From NCBI GenBank assembly GCA_038049695.1, contig CP142454.1, positions 75,803,501-75,867,500 on the forward strand: a DNA stretch of 64,000 bases, in the 5' to 3' direction. Below, one piece after another: positions 46,155-60,823 of this stretch (position 1 is the first letter of the stretch; each line of letters opens with the position of its first letter). The notes beneath the pieces are model-generated. The model was not told the DNA's origin, did not search any database, and saw nothing but the letters and a program-made list of their open reading frames with translations. Source of the stretch: Cinnamomum chago. Taxonomy: Eukaryota; Streptophyta; Magnoliopsida; Laurales; Lauraceae. A program made the translations under genes and the position numbers.

Positions 46155-49100
46155 CTATAGTATATATTGGAGGTGTATGCAACATTTTCAGTATTAAGGG
46201 GCAACTATTTTTAGGACAAGAGGTACGCAAGCATTTCTCAAATCCTAACAAGATACATGGAGAGAACATTACCGTCTGTCATCTTCAGAGACCTTTCTGC
46301 TCTTATTTCTCTCTTCCTGAACAAATGAATTGCAATTTAGTACACAAAATACCAACATTGATGACATTAAGTTCTATTTCCAACAGGGCATGAACAAAAA
46401 GAGGATAACATTTTTCTCAAATTTTCATTTCATTTTTTTTTTTTTTTGAATGATTACTTACATTGCAAAAAGCAAGCAGTACAGGATGACAAAAGCGTGA
46501 TGGAATCAATTGACTAATTCTCTGAAGGCAGCCAAAATAAACACTCCTCGGAGCCTATCAATCCAAAGTGCTAAAAGAAAGCCTCTCTCTTGTTTTAGTA
46601 TCAAAACAAAAATTACCCTAACGCAGGGCCCGTCATCACATCGTCACTTATTAACACACAAAATGCATGATGTTCCCAGTTTTTGGATCTAATAATCGCG
46701 TTACGTGTGGTCAATCAAAGATGGGCCCTCCTCTCATTGGAGTGTAATTTAGCCCGGAGATAGATAGGAGAGAAGTTTACTTTGAGCGGTTTGAATTTAA
46801 AATGAAGCCTGCTATGTATTTTTTTGGCTTCTCCTTAGAGATCTCCTAGGGTTTCTCTGAGAGTCAGATTCAGGTGTGATGCAGCAGAAGCGGTGCGTCA
46901 CTTTAAGATGATTTTTTTTTTTTGTTTTAAGCCTAGATATCTTACACATGAAAGATCAATCAAGTAAATCATTCGCCATCATCTTGTGAAGTCAAAAGAA
47001 ATGAGATCGTCAAGATAAGCCTCACTAAAATTATAACTCAAATTTGAAATGGCAAATAAGGGCATCAACTATGAAGCGCGGATACTTCAAAATCGGCAAC
47101 ATATCGTGTCGTATCATATCCGATACTTCACTTTTTACATGTAAAATCTGTGACCCTATCATGTTTATGGCGTGTCCCTGCCGTATCCATGCATCAAAGG
47201 GCACCAACCTTCAAATTCAATGCAATTTACAAAACCTGCATGGAATATGTTCTAAAGTAGAATGTCAACAAACAGCTCACTACACTTAACACCGATACAA
47301 GTTAGTAAAGTGGAACAACAAAGCTGTTAATTAAAAAATTGAAACAATTTGATAAATATCATGTGAACATAAGCGTCAGGTGATGGCACGTGGTTATGCG
47401 AGCTATCAAGTGATGGTTACGAGACAAAGTCCTCTACATGCCTCTAAACATTTATTATAAATAAATAAGATTTATTATAAATAAGACTTCATTGATCATA
47501 TCAGAAATTTATTCTCAATGTTGGCCAATCAAGAAGCAACATATGCACAAAATGGATGTAGCAAATATGAGAATGTTGTAGAGGATGTCTGGTAAAAGTA
47601 GAAAGGGTAAAATTATAAATGAGCGCTTTCAAGAGCATTTAGGGGTAGCATCAATAGGGGGTAAAATTAGAGAAAACCGTTTAAGATGGTTTGGGCATGT
47701 CCAACGCAGCAAGGCAATGGCGCCGGTAAGGAAAAGTTTGGCCATGCAGGTTGATAGCTCACCAAGGGGAAGGGGTAGGCCAAAGAGGACCTGAATGGAG
47801 GTCGTAAAAATAGATCTGAAAAAATGCAACTCATCTAAGAATTTGGCTCAAGATAGATGTTGGTTGTGACAACAGTAAACACAAATGCGTGTCAGCCAGT
47901 TTTTTGGAATTTAACAGTGATCACATGCGCATTGACCAGTACGCTAAATTGGACGTATCCGTCAATTTATGAAGCATATTGAATGATATGCTCCGATCTG
48001 TATTCTAAAGGCCCCCAAAGCCCCTCTTTTCTACGTTCATAAGGGAATTGTTGATGTGAACTGCAATGAAGATTGTGTAATTGCGCGAGCTATGGATGGA
48101 GACATTTGACCGAGCACGTGTGGTTTAGACCCATGTGTGAAGGCTCCTAATTGATTTAAGAAGCCAAACAGCCCAATATTGCAGAGTCCAAAATGCAGGG
48201 AGGATTTTTCAAAATCAGAAAATTCAGCCAGAAAACAAGTCAAAAACAGGGCAGAAAGTCCAGAACCATCCCGGCATCCCAGTTAGTGACTTGAGATATT
48301 GTTGACTTTTCTTGCCTATCTACTTTTCCCCAATTAGATCTTTAAGGCATCTAATAGATTAGAAAGTACTGTAATAAAAATGCTTTGACAGGTGGAAGAG
48401 ATTTCTAAAGAAATTGGTGAAAAAGCCTTTTAAATGCACAAGTCGACTATGGGATAAACAGTCGACAATAGGGTTATTGAATAAAGAAAAGAAAACTTCT
48501 TTATTATTTTCTCCTTTACTTGTTGCTCTTCATTATCTCCATGCGTATGTGGTGCCTGCGTATTGAGATTAAGCTACAGGTGAATCAAATCTCATAAAAA
48601 CCTTCAGTTTTTCAAGTCCAGAGCATGATTTGAGAAAAAATCGTCCGAGTCCGAGTTGACTCGGACACTACTGAGTTGGGGCGAAAGAGTGGACTCAGCC
48701 GAGTGAAGATCCCGACCCCTTCCCCCCCCTCTTTTTCTTCTTTTGAGTGATGAAAACCTCATTTATCAGCCTCCAAAACACTTCTCTTGCAACTAACCTC
48801 CTCAAATCCGTCTCTTTTTAAAGATCTAGCTCACCAAAGAATCACTCCACTATTCACATCAAAGAGGGCTTTTTGATCTGTCAACTTTGAGGTATGTTTT
48901 CTTGAATCTACAAGCATATATTGTTTAAGGAAGATGCTAAGATGAAGATATTGCTTGAAGATGGTTTGGAGGTCCATTATTTGTTCTAAAAATGCATTTT
49001 TTTGTATTTTAGGGTCTTTTCTATTTTGAAAAAATATGAAATCCGAATTTTCTTTCATTATTTACTTATGTTTTTGGCATGAGATTATTATTTTGGGTGT

Positions 49101-52100
49101 ATAACATGGATCTATGGTTCTTACCCTAGATCTATGCATGTATGTGCAAGAATAATATTTTCTTTACTTTTTCTAGTTAAAATAATTATTAATAATATGT
49201 TTTTTTTTTACACACTTAAATTGTGTATAATAGATGATAACAAGGGTATGGGCAACAACAATATGGAATCTTTGTGGTACCCGTATCCCCGCAAGTGCAA
49301 TGACCACCACCATATGCATATCCTCAACTTCAAGTTATGGCTCCATCATCAAACTATGGAGAAGGTCCTATAAATCCAAGAGCGGGGCAAGGGTTCTTTC
49401 ATTTTGACATTGCTCAATGATCATGATGAAGATCTAGAACCTGCAAGGGATTCAACATGGAATTGGAATTTAAATTTTAAAAAGAAAGAGCTAAGGAATG
49501 GTTTTACATTTTTTATATGCTATAATTGAAACTTAGTTACATCTTACTAGTTGATAATTGATTTGGAAATTGGAACATGGATATTGTCTCTTCTACTTTT
49601 AAGTTTTAATTGCAATTAAATTATTAAATGGCTTGTCTTAATGAATTGTCCCAAAAAAAGGGCAAAATCTATCGTCATCATAGAAGAATAAAAAAAGTAA
49701 AACCATCTACAAGGATGGAGGGATTATTAGGCGCCAATCCACTTTCACTATTTTTTAGACATTTTTTTTTCCTTTTTTCCCCCTTTTACAGGGGACTCAG
49801 GCCGACTTGGCTGGGTCGACTCGGACTCGGGCCGACCTGAGTTGAGTCCTGAGTCTGGGTTTTAAAACCTTGGTCCAAAGTGTTCAGTCACTGTGTACTG
49901 CAGTGTAGCAGTATTCCAACAGTTCGCATATTGTCTTTGGGTTCCTTCAGGACCCATGACTGTGACTCTGTCAATTGTAAGGAAAGTTGTGTTCTACAAA
50001 TCAATCCTTTAGGGGTTGTTTGTCATCTTCACATGGATATGGAAATGGTCCACATCACATGTGAGTCATTCTCATATGCAAATGAGTCACATGAGAAACA
50101 CAACCGCAATCACGTTCGTCATTTTCACACCTCCTCACATGTGAATCTGAATGCATACAATAGTTGACCTTTTTCACAAAATTTTTACCATTTTAACCAT
50201 TTATTACAAATTTCTTAAAATATATGATGAATGAAGGCATGAGACTTGACTTCCTAGCCGAAAAACGACCATTCTGAAGAGGATTAAGGGTTCAGATCAT
50301 GAAAATGGGGCCCACAGAATTCAGAAATATAGCTTTTCAGAACTAGACTTTTTTTTTGCAAATATCTAGAAATCTGAGGAATTTAGGGGATAACCTTTTT
50401 TATGCATATAGAAGAAAAAAAAAAAGGACCGGGTCCAAGGGACGAGAAAACAGTATGAATTCAGTGGTTACATCCAACAGTTTTCCTTTTTTTTTTTTTT
50501 TTTTTGCAAATATTTCACAATCCATAATGAGTTAGGATTCCAAGTTTGAGCCCATGGCCGTGATTGGACTCTAAAGAGTTTGAATGGTTTGGATCATGAA
50601 AATGGGGCCCATAGATTCCCAAAATGGCCACTTTTAATTCTGGACTTTCTTGTAAATATCTCAAGATTTAGGACGACTCAATGGTTGAAATTTGGTCCCA
50701 TAGACGTATCACCCTTCTAAAGACGGCGGACAGTTCAAATTATGATTTCAGGGCCCACAAAAGTGTAAAAAATTAAAAAAAAAAAAAAAAAAAAAAACCT
50801 GGGCAGTGATCTCATTAGAAGCACTGTTCACCCGCCTGAATTTACTGTTCATCCACCTTGTAACAATGCAGTGTGATTCTGTTTACCATCTATTGAGGTG
50901 TGAAAAAATTGGGCACAAATTCACACCATTTATACACCTATTTTTCACATCATTTACACAACTCATGTAAATCAACCCAAAAACATGTCAAAATGTGTAA
51001 CCACCGCGCATGTGAACCATGTACATATGTAAATGGGTTTAAACAAACGACCCCTTAGATCCAAGTGTAGTAATTCAATAGTAAGTATTGGGCACTAAGT
51101 AGTTAGTAGTGAGTATTAAATATGTAATTAGTATGTAAGTACAGATATATTGCATACTACATAGTACATGACTGATGAAATCATGATAATACATATTATA
51201 TACATGGTAAATACTAAAAAGTTCTACTAGTAAGTATTAACATTTTATTAGGTCTCAAAATAATTGAGCAACATGAATACAGGAGAACAAATACATCAGT
51301 ATTCTTACTTTAAAATAATATAGTGATATGGGACCTACACGACAATGAAGGGTCCAATACTACCGGTGAAAAAAAATTAAAATCGAATATTTTCTACACT
51401 TTTGGTTTTTTCGGAGTTTTTAAGACATTTAAATTCATGCACATAATTGATACATATCACAGCAACCAATCTGTATTGTTTTTGCGGGTAGCCGATATTC
51501 CCCCTGCGACCGCTTTTTTTCATTCTCATTGTCTATCCCAATGCCTTGGTAGAGATGAATTCAAGCAGATGATGAATCCAATCCTTACATATCCAAAAAG
51601 TTACAAAACTGATGGGCAAAAGTGAGGTGGTTATATACATGCCATGCCTGAGAAGCTAGCAATTGACAATCTATATATACCATACTCATTGCATTTGCAT
51701 TTACAAATAGATCTAAGCTGCCAAGCTGGATTTTGTCACATAGGAAAATTACAAATAGATCTAAGCAGGATTTTGTCAGAGAAAAAGGCATTTAAAATAA
51801 CCCCAAGAATCAGAATCCATTTCGTTAGAAACTTATCATGCACCAAAAATGGTCAATTCAAATATTCTGATATAGACCATACCTAGCACAAAAGAAAGAG
51901 CTGAAATCTAGGTACATAGCGTAACAGATTAAAAAGAATAGTAAGTTATAAACAATAGGCACACAACAGTCAAAAGAGTTAATACTGATTCATAAGTAGG
52001 ACAAAAGTTGCATAAACTCACCTGAAGCTCTGCTAACTTCTCACGAATTTGCATATAGCCCAGGTGAAGCTTTCCTCCAAAATGATCAGCCAGACGACGG

Positions 52101-55100
52101 TCACTGGAGACAAAACAACATCCAAATAGTACATTTGCAACAAAACATACAACTTCATTCCATGGCTTCAACAAGTAGTTAGTGCATAGTGACCCCATAA
52201 GTTTGTAACAATCATAATCTACAAGCATAAAACAGAAAACACGCACATTTTCTAGCTGCAAAAGTTTTCCTCGTAAAACTGGGCCCAAAAGCCTGCTGGT
52301 AACAAGGAGGTATAATGCGCCAGGTCAAAAGCTGTACGACTTCAAACCCCAAATACTAGTATTCTATTGCCCTCAGAATCTAAGAAACGTAAACGTGACT
52401 GCGGGATAAGGAGACAAGAATTTACCTGTCATACACACTCAAGAATGCTCCACATATGTCACAGACACGAAGCTTCTGATCAGTCTGTAATGATACCAGG
52501 TTTTAAGATGAGAAAAACTTTGTTGGATATACACGTGCATGTTTTATCGATAAACTGGTATTAGTATTGATGGATGAAGCCAAGTCTAAAGTAATAACAA
52601 AGTCAAATTCCGGTGCTGGTCTCCGTGCCAGTCAAGATAGGGGAAAGTCAGTGCTGCCTGTGCCACTTCGTGCCAGCCATGCTGGACTAAAATGGGTAAT
52701 GGGTAACAGGCATGGCGGTATTGAAAAATCACCAAAAAAATAAAATAAAGAATGAAATAATAGGAAAATGCTAAAAATGAGCAACATTTGATGATTACTT
52801 GTGTCTTAAATCAATTATAGATATATTTAGCTTTTTTTTTTTACAACTGGCAGGATCACATCCCTTCATCCAGCTAATGTAAGGATTATTTAACAAGAAA
52901 GCACCAGTACCAAGATCTAACGATTATTTATAACTTAATACTTATAATAACAATAAAATAACAAACCACAAAAAGCAATTTTAACTGAGGGATGAAAGCT
53001 TGGGGCCATGGAGATAACCAAGTTTCAAGCTGGATCGAACCTATATGTCATGATTACCATAATCTCCACTACTTGTTACATATTAATGAAAATCCAATGG
53101 ACAAAATACTCAAGATTATCAAACAACTCTTCCTCATCATCGTACTAATAACTCTATGTAGCTGATCATCTGTTCACCATCATTCTCATCCTGCCTACAG
53201 GCCCCATTATTCATAGAGTATAAGAATTCTTATCAGTGAGTTCCTATTTATGTTCTTGATTGAGGTACCAGATGACCCAATCCATACCAGTCCCGTACAA
53301 GTACACACCAGTTCATACCAACTCATGCAAGCCCGTACCAGCCGGTTCCAATCTGTACAAGTCCGTGCCAGTCCCGACTGGAATGAGTATCGGCTTTGTT
53401 TAGGATCTCAGTCCCCAACTCACCTGAGTCCAACTGGGACTGAGTACAGACAAAGACTGTACTTGCTCGAGTTGACTTGGTGCCAGATAAAATTTCAAAC
53501 CATGTCAATGAAACATTCTATTGGATCCTCCAAATGTACTAGAGATTTTTCTTTGTTTAATCAGACTGTGCGAACTACCGCGGGATTAAATTGATAAGCC
53601 ATATGATGAAATTATGGGAGAGAGTTATTGAGAGAAGACTGAGAAGAACAACAAACGTTTTAAAGAATCAATTTGGTTTCATGCCTGAAAGATCAACCAT
53701 GGAGGCTATCTTTCTCCTAAGAAGGTTAATGAAACAGTATAGAGAAGGTCAGAGAGATTTACATATGGTGTTCATTGACTTGGAGAAGGCCTATGACCGG
53801 GTTCCTACGGAGATTCGATGGAGAGTACTGGAAAAGAAAAGAGTGTGTGTCGCATATATTGAGGCGATAAAGGATATGTATGATAGAGTCGTGACATCTA
53901 TAAGAACGACTGGAGGAGAGACTAAAGAGTTTCCTATCACGATTGGTGTACATCAATGCTCAACGTTAAGCCCATACTTGTTTGCCCTAGTTATGGATGA
54001 GATTACAAGACATATTAAGGATGAGGTGCCGTGGTGTATGCTATTTGCAGATGACATTGTTTTAGTGGATGCGACGAGAGAATGAGTGAATGCTAAGCTA
54101 GAATTGTGGCGGAAAACGTTAGAAACAAAAGGGTTTAGGCTAAGTCGATGCAAGACGGAATATATGGAATGCAAGTTCAGTCAAAGTAGGACACCTAATA
54201 ACATAGAAGTAAGTTTGGGCACACAAAAGATTGTAGAGAAAGAAATCTTTAGGTACCTTGGATCTATGGTGCAACAGGATGGAGAGATTGATACTGATGA
54301 AAGTCACAGGATTCAGGCCGGGTGGACCAAATGGAGGAGTGTTTCGGGGGTTTTGTGTGATCGGAAAGTCCCCTTCAAGGTTAAAGGAAAGTATTATAAG
54401 GTGACGGTACGTCCAGCTTTGTTATATGGATCAGAGTATTGGGCAGTAAAGCATAATCATATTAAAAAGATGGAAGTTGCGGAGATGAGAATGCTAAGAT
54501 GGATGTGCGGGATCACAAGGAGAGATAGGATTAGGAATGAGGAGATTAGGGGCAAAGTAGGAATAACACCGATTGAATATAAAATGAGAGAATCGACTGA
54601 GATGGTTTGGCCATGTTAGAAGGCGCCCAATGGAGGCACCTGTTAAAAGGTGTGAAAGCATGGAGATTGCCAGGAGTAGGAGAGGGAGAGGGAGACCCAA
54701 GAAAAGTTGGAAAGAAACTATTAAACATGACCTTGCCTACATGGATCTAACGGAAGACATGGCCCTAAACAGATTTGATTGGTGTCGTCAAATCCATATA
54801 GCCGACCCCACCTAGTGGAAAAAGGCTTGGCTTGGTTTGGTTTGGTTTAATGTATCAGAAGTTATCCCCCCCAAAGCCAGTTCCATGTATCAACCATAAG
54901 AGGAGACATGATTGGAATGACGAAACATCGTTTCAATTGCATATTCCACATAATGTTTCTTTGGTTAAAATCGTCATCAACACTCTCATCCCAACAACTT
55001 AGCCATTTGGTTTGATAATAAAAACCACCCAAAGCAAATATAAGTTCCAACGACTACTGAAAATTGTTCAAGATTCTAGTGTAAGTGGCAATTGAGTTAG

Positions 55101-56676
55101 AGAAACTAAAAAAAATAAAAGTGTGGATCATTAATGCTGGAAAGTAAAAAAGTACACCTAATGAAGTGGCAGGAGATTTCCAAATTTAAAAGGGTTGTTT
55201 GGGGTTCGGAAGAGAAATTGGACCTTGCCAAGAAAATCATGGTGAAGGTACAGTGTGAACAAGCATTGTAGAGACATGTTCTCTTTCCATAAGAGGGAAA
55301 TGTAGGGGATGATAACCAGGTAGAGTCAGTACGGGTAGGGCATCCAAGGTGTGAAAAAGAAACAAGTCAGGCGGGCAGTGGGGAGAGGTCAATTAGGGAA
55401 GACAACCAAAGGATGTGTCTGACTTCTGGTTGGGGAGGGCACTGATGTCCAGTTTAGGGACAGATATTTTGGCCGGAGTTGTAGGATTCTTTGTCATTGT
55501 CAACATATTACGAACTTTTATGTGGGAGGATGGTTTGGAGTGGTAAGAGTTTGTCCTAGAGCTTTGGGAAGTTAGACCTACCAAAGACTATTATTAAGGC
55601 TTTAGCTACTCCTTCATAGGGTCCCTCACCTCATTATTGGGCCCAGTGGTCTAGTTCTTCCAAGGTTTGTACCATTTGGTTGGAGCATTACAACAGGAAA
55701 AATACCCACAATGAAAAATATGACGTAGGTGCAGAAAACCTGCAGAGGCTTCTCCATTATGTTACAGTAGATCAGCTTTTCATCCAAAATAGAATAGCAA
55801 CGATTACATGATCCAAAGTATCTGATTAGTTTGAGGTGAGATAGATCATCAAGGGCTTAGTAGACATTTTTGCATTCATGTCCTACAGGACTTTTTCAGA
55901 AGAGAGGAAAATGACATCACTCACAATTCACAAATACAGGACAACATAGAAAGAAAGGGGAAAAAAACTTTCAATCACAAAGAAATGTTAGTCAAGGAGG
56001 TAATCAAGGCTAGATTGCTTTTCAAGCGACAACAAAGAATGAATTCAATGGAGTAGATACAATACAACCATTGTGAACTCCATTTGAGCAATGTGTATGT
56101 TTGGCGACCATTTTAAATAAAGGTGGAAACCTCCCTGTCCTAGATATTAAAAATTTAGTGTAAACAATAAGGCTTGAGGAAAACTGGGGCTGGTGGTATT
56201 GGAGGCATAATTTGTGATCATGACAGAATTTGTGAGCTACACCAGGACTGGTTTCAGGACAAGTGCTGATAGATGGAAATTCTACTAATATGCTAAAGTG
56301 AGTAGGTATGAGAGGACAGATTCCATGGAAGCTCGCTTTCATTTTGTAAGAAATATGGGATTTGAGTGATTAAGTGTCAGCTTCATTTACGCATGATTTA
56401 TGGAGTACAAAATACAAATGAAGCTGTCAATAGATTATGTTGTTAACACTTACAAATGAAGCTGTCAATAGAGAGAAGTTTGAATTTATTTTTCTATTCA
56501 TTCGCGCTGATTATGTTGTTAACACTTACACAGTCCACATCTCTTATACTGTATATTGCTTTCACATATTACATTGCTTTCCTTATAAATACAACCAGTT
56601 GCTCATCACGCAAGCCCGCCAACACCCCCCCCCCCCCCCACCCAAAAAAAAACACCCCACCCATCCCCACCCTGAC

Positions 56677-56720
<44 letters not shown>

Positions 56721-59700
56721 TGTGTTCTAGTAACTCACAATGCGAACATCAGCAGCAGTGTACTTCGAGGAATCTAAAACTGGCTCCTGCCTTGCACCTA
56801 ACTGGAAAAAACACATTATGAATGTAAGATTTTATAGACTCTAACAGGCAAGTAAATATTGCTGAAGAGAATATTTTGGGAACACTTTATATGTCTTATA
56901 TCTGATACTCTGGAAAGAGATGAACTGTTTAACAATAATCTACCAATTTCCCTACAGTTAATCTTGTAAGAAGAGTTGAAATTTGAAAGATAAAGATTAA
57001 AGAAAACCTTTTTCAGGGCTTCTGCTTCTTCCAATGCTTTCTGTGCTTCATCAACCATACCTTGCTCACCTGCAAACACAAGTTAACAGATGTGGATAAC
57101 TACATTTTGGAATACAGCTCACAAGAAAAAGATAAAGACAAAGAAACATCACAATCAATTATAATAATCACAAGACCTCAAACAAGTCAAACATCCACCA
57201 ATTATTAGCTTTCAATTGAAAGTAGCAGAAAATAAGAAACATGCAGAAAAAGTACCATAATGCCAAGGAAATACATGGATTGAAGTGCATGTCAGTGTAA
57301 GATATTCCAGTTCCAGATAATAATGTGAAATCTCACTTCCGTCAATTCCAGCAAAGCTAAAATTAAGCAATTATTGTGACGTTAAAAAAAAATCAAGTGC
57401 AGCCCCAAGAATCCAAATTTGCAGACAGCCTGCTTGAAGTTTGTTAATGGTTGTATTTTAAATTTTCTAATATAAACAACAGTGAATGGAGCAAATTTCA
57501 TTTAAAGAAAGAAAATATAGAAAGGGAAAATAAAAACATGAGCAATATGAGTGTTTTATTGACCAAAAACAGTAGTATTAACACAAGCCAGTACAAAAAA
57601 CACCACCGCCACAAAATAACACACAACTACATTATCACATCAAAGGACCTACAGATATTGAAAACCCTATCTAAATGTTGTTTAGCTCTTTGGTATGCAG
57701 CTTTGCTAACGCCTCTCCATATATGATGGAAGTCAACCTCCACGAAATTGCAAATATCCTTCATTTTCACATGAGATGAAGCAAAACTTGCATTTGACCA
57801 TCTTGATGCTAGCCCATCATCCAATAGCATTAGAAGAATCACTCTTCACCATTAGCCGACCCTAGGACGAAGCTTTAAAACCCTCATAGCCACCCTAATA
57901 GCCAGAATCTCTACTTCATCACAATCTCACTCTAACTGGACTGGATAAAATCAACGAGCTGGAATTCCACTTCCCTTTTTTCTTTAATAGGCCTTCCCAG
58001 TCCTTGTATAAGTTTCCCAATTAGCAAAACTCCATCGAATTATAATTCAAAGTTCCTTGTTCAATAAGGCCCATTTAACAAGGCCCAATTTAATGATGTC
58101 ATAAATTACCTCCATGGCCTTTGTTCCATTAAAAATTCAGTCATATCTTCCGTTCCATATAGACCATATTATAGGATATATATCTCAATAAACTGCTTAT
58201 GACATGACCACACGTGAACAAACCACCACCCCAGTATGTGACCAACTCCCCTAACCCCACTGGGAAGCATCACAAATTGACCGTTAAGGGTAACCGATAG
58301 TCTCTTCTTCCATATTGCATATTGAGTAAACATCTATAAAATGGCAGAATAAAGGGTGATGGCAATCAAGTGGTTGATAGCCAGAATAAGGGGTGATCAA
58401 TAGGCTCTTCCTCCATATTGCATATAGAGTGAACATCTAAAATGGCAGAATAAGGGGTGATGGAAATCAAGTGGTTGATAGCCAGCTTAGGGCCTCCACT
58501 CTTGAAGGACTGCCTGCAAACCACCAAACATGGGTTAAGTGGAAAATGTGGAACGAGGGCTCTCCATAAAGACTTGGATAATAATTTTCCTGACAAAAAA
58601 TGTTTCAAAATTCATAGCTCACAAAAGCCCCCACAAATGCAAACGTCACTTAGAAACCCTGCTAAAGAGATATACACCATCTCCTCTTCTTCCAACAAAG
58701 CCCTTCTAAAATGGAGACACAACACTAACTTCCCGCCATCTATCTAATTGGTAACAATCACACACAGCTGTAGTTGGGTTCTACCTCAATCCCTTCCAGA
58801 GTGTTATTCCAAGAATGGTTTTGCCCGATTTCTAGCATTAAAGGGAAGACCATGTGACGACTATCTTTTTTGGCTTGCAACTGGACGATTTGGAAAGAAA
58901 TAAACAGAAGGTGCTTTGAAGGGATCTCTAACCCCCTAGGAAGACATAATCCTTAAAATGAAATTTTGTGTCGCCACGTGGATCTCTAGCATTGATGTAA
59001 TTATGTTTAATTGGAGGGGAGTCATATCTTTTTTATTAGGTCCCCTCCTCCTCCTTTAATCCCAAGGCCTCTGCGCCCCCTTGTATAGTTCTCTCTTTTT
59101 GGAGGGATCTTTCCCTGCCGCTTCTCGGTATAGATCTTTTATACTGTAAAGCTCTTGATCAATACAAGTTACCATTTTAAAAAAAAATCACACACAGGAC
59201 TTCTTTGGCGATATTTTCGAGTCCAGACAAACACAAAAACTTGGCATTTGAAGGAACTTCCCCACCTACCCATCATCCCAGCGCCCCCAGTAACTCGATT
59301 ACCTATAGAACACCCCCCTTGTATAGTTCTCTCTTTTTGGTTGGTGGCTGTCTTTTTGGGGGGATCTTTGCCTGCCGCTTCTCGGTATAGATCTTTTATA
59401 CTGTAAAGCTCTTGAACAATACAAGTTACCATTTAAAAAAAAATCACACACAGGACTTCTTTGGCAATATTCTTGAGTCCAGACAAACACAAAAACTTGG
59501 CATTTGACCCCCACACACACATAAAAAAAAGAAAAGAAAAGAAAAAACACCCACACCCACAAAAAAAAAAACCCTCGCCCTCCTTCCCTTCCCCTCAGTC
59601 ACCCACATATTTGACTTGTCACTCGATGCAGAAATCACTATCCTAAAAAAATTAGCATGGTAACCCACTGACTGACAACCCTTATCCCTCCTTATTTTTT

Positions 59701-60792
59701 TTACCTTCACTTCCTCTTCCCTCTCCTCCCACCCCCGACTCTCCTGGTGCACGTGTGTTGCAAGGTCGTGCATGCGCCGGGGGGAATCGACTTGTCGGGT
59801 AAAAATACCACAGGGATACGCACGTCATGAAAAAATGAAAGGGAAGTTTTTTTTAACTTGCTGCCACATAGCTTTTTTCTCCATTCCAAATATCTACCAA
59901 CATTTACCAATAGAGCCCAATTTCTTTCCTCCACAAAACCCCTTCCCTCTGGATTTACAATCACACTCCAACCTGCCAAGAGCATTTCTTTTTCTTTTCC
60001 AATAAAAATTGTACTGAACAGGCACCAATTTATTAATAACACTATCTGGGATCATAAAAAGAGCCATGTAGTGTAGGTTCACCGAAGTGGCTCTATTAGT
60101 TTAACCTACCTCCAAAAGGCAAATATTGTCACTTCCAAATCACATTTTTTTCTCATATGATGGGTATCAGCCCCCAAAAGTAAATCCATACAAATAATTG
60201 GATGTTAACCAACCTTGCACTTTGCCCTATCAACATGAGAATGAACACTTCCATCAATCCTAAATCCCACCATCAAGCTTTTTACCAATGTTCACTATGT
60301 TGAGCCCAGAGAACAGTACCTTAATACATAAGTCATGGCTGCCTTTGGAAACATAGCATGGAAAAATGAAGTTCAAATTTCAAATAGTACAGCAGAAAAG
60401 GGCATTTCATGATCACAACAAGGCGTATAAAGGTTAATAGTTACTATTCCAAAAAAAAAAAAACAAAGGTAACGCTTTAATAAAATTAGTATCAAGGCAA
60501 ATTTGCAAAACAATGAGCATACCAAGATCTTCTGCCTTCTTCAGTTTTTCATTTATCATTTCTTGTGTGCGAGCATCTGGAGGAGGCAGAACTGGCAGTG
60601 GGGCCAATGAAGGAGGGTTTTGAAGTGGCTGAGGTAAAGAAGCTCTGTCTTTGTTGAAGGCATCAAGAAGAAGCATGGCCTGCATCAGAGCATAAGAACA
60701 GAATGATCACCCATTAAAATTATGGAAGGAACACTAGGAAGTAGTTAGAGGCATGAATTGATATAATGAAAAATAACTCAACAAACTGCCAT

Positions 60793-60823
<31 letters not shown>

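Noticed and set aside
45883-46269. 128-codon frame overlapping the LUC7RL terminal exon
   Set aside because: Out-of-frame reading of the repetitive RS/RD codons; the LUC7RL frame with correct splice phase explains the sequence.
53260-53515. Complete hAT element with GTACCAG subterminal repeats
   Set aside because: One end resembles the GACTCGG family, but no opposite terminus or 8-bp duplication could be found.
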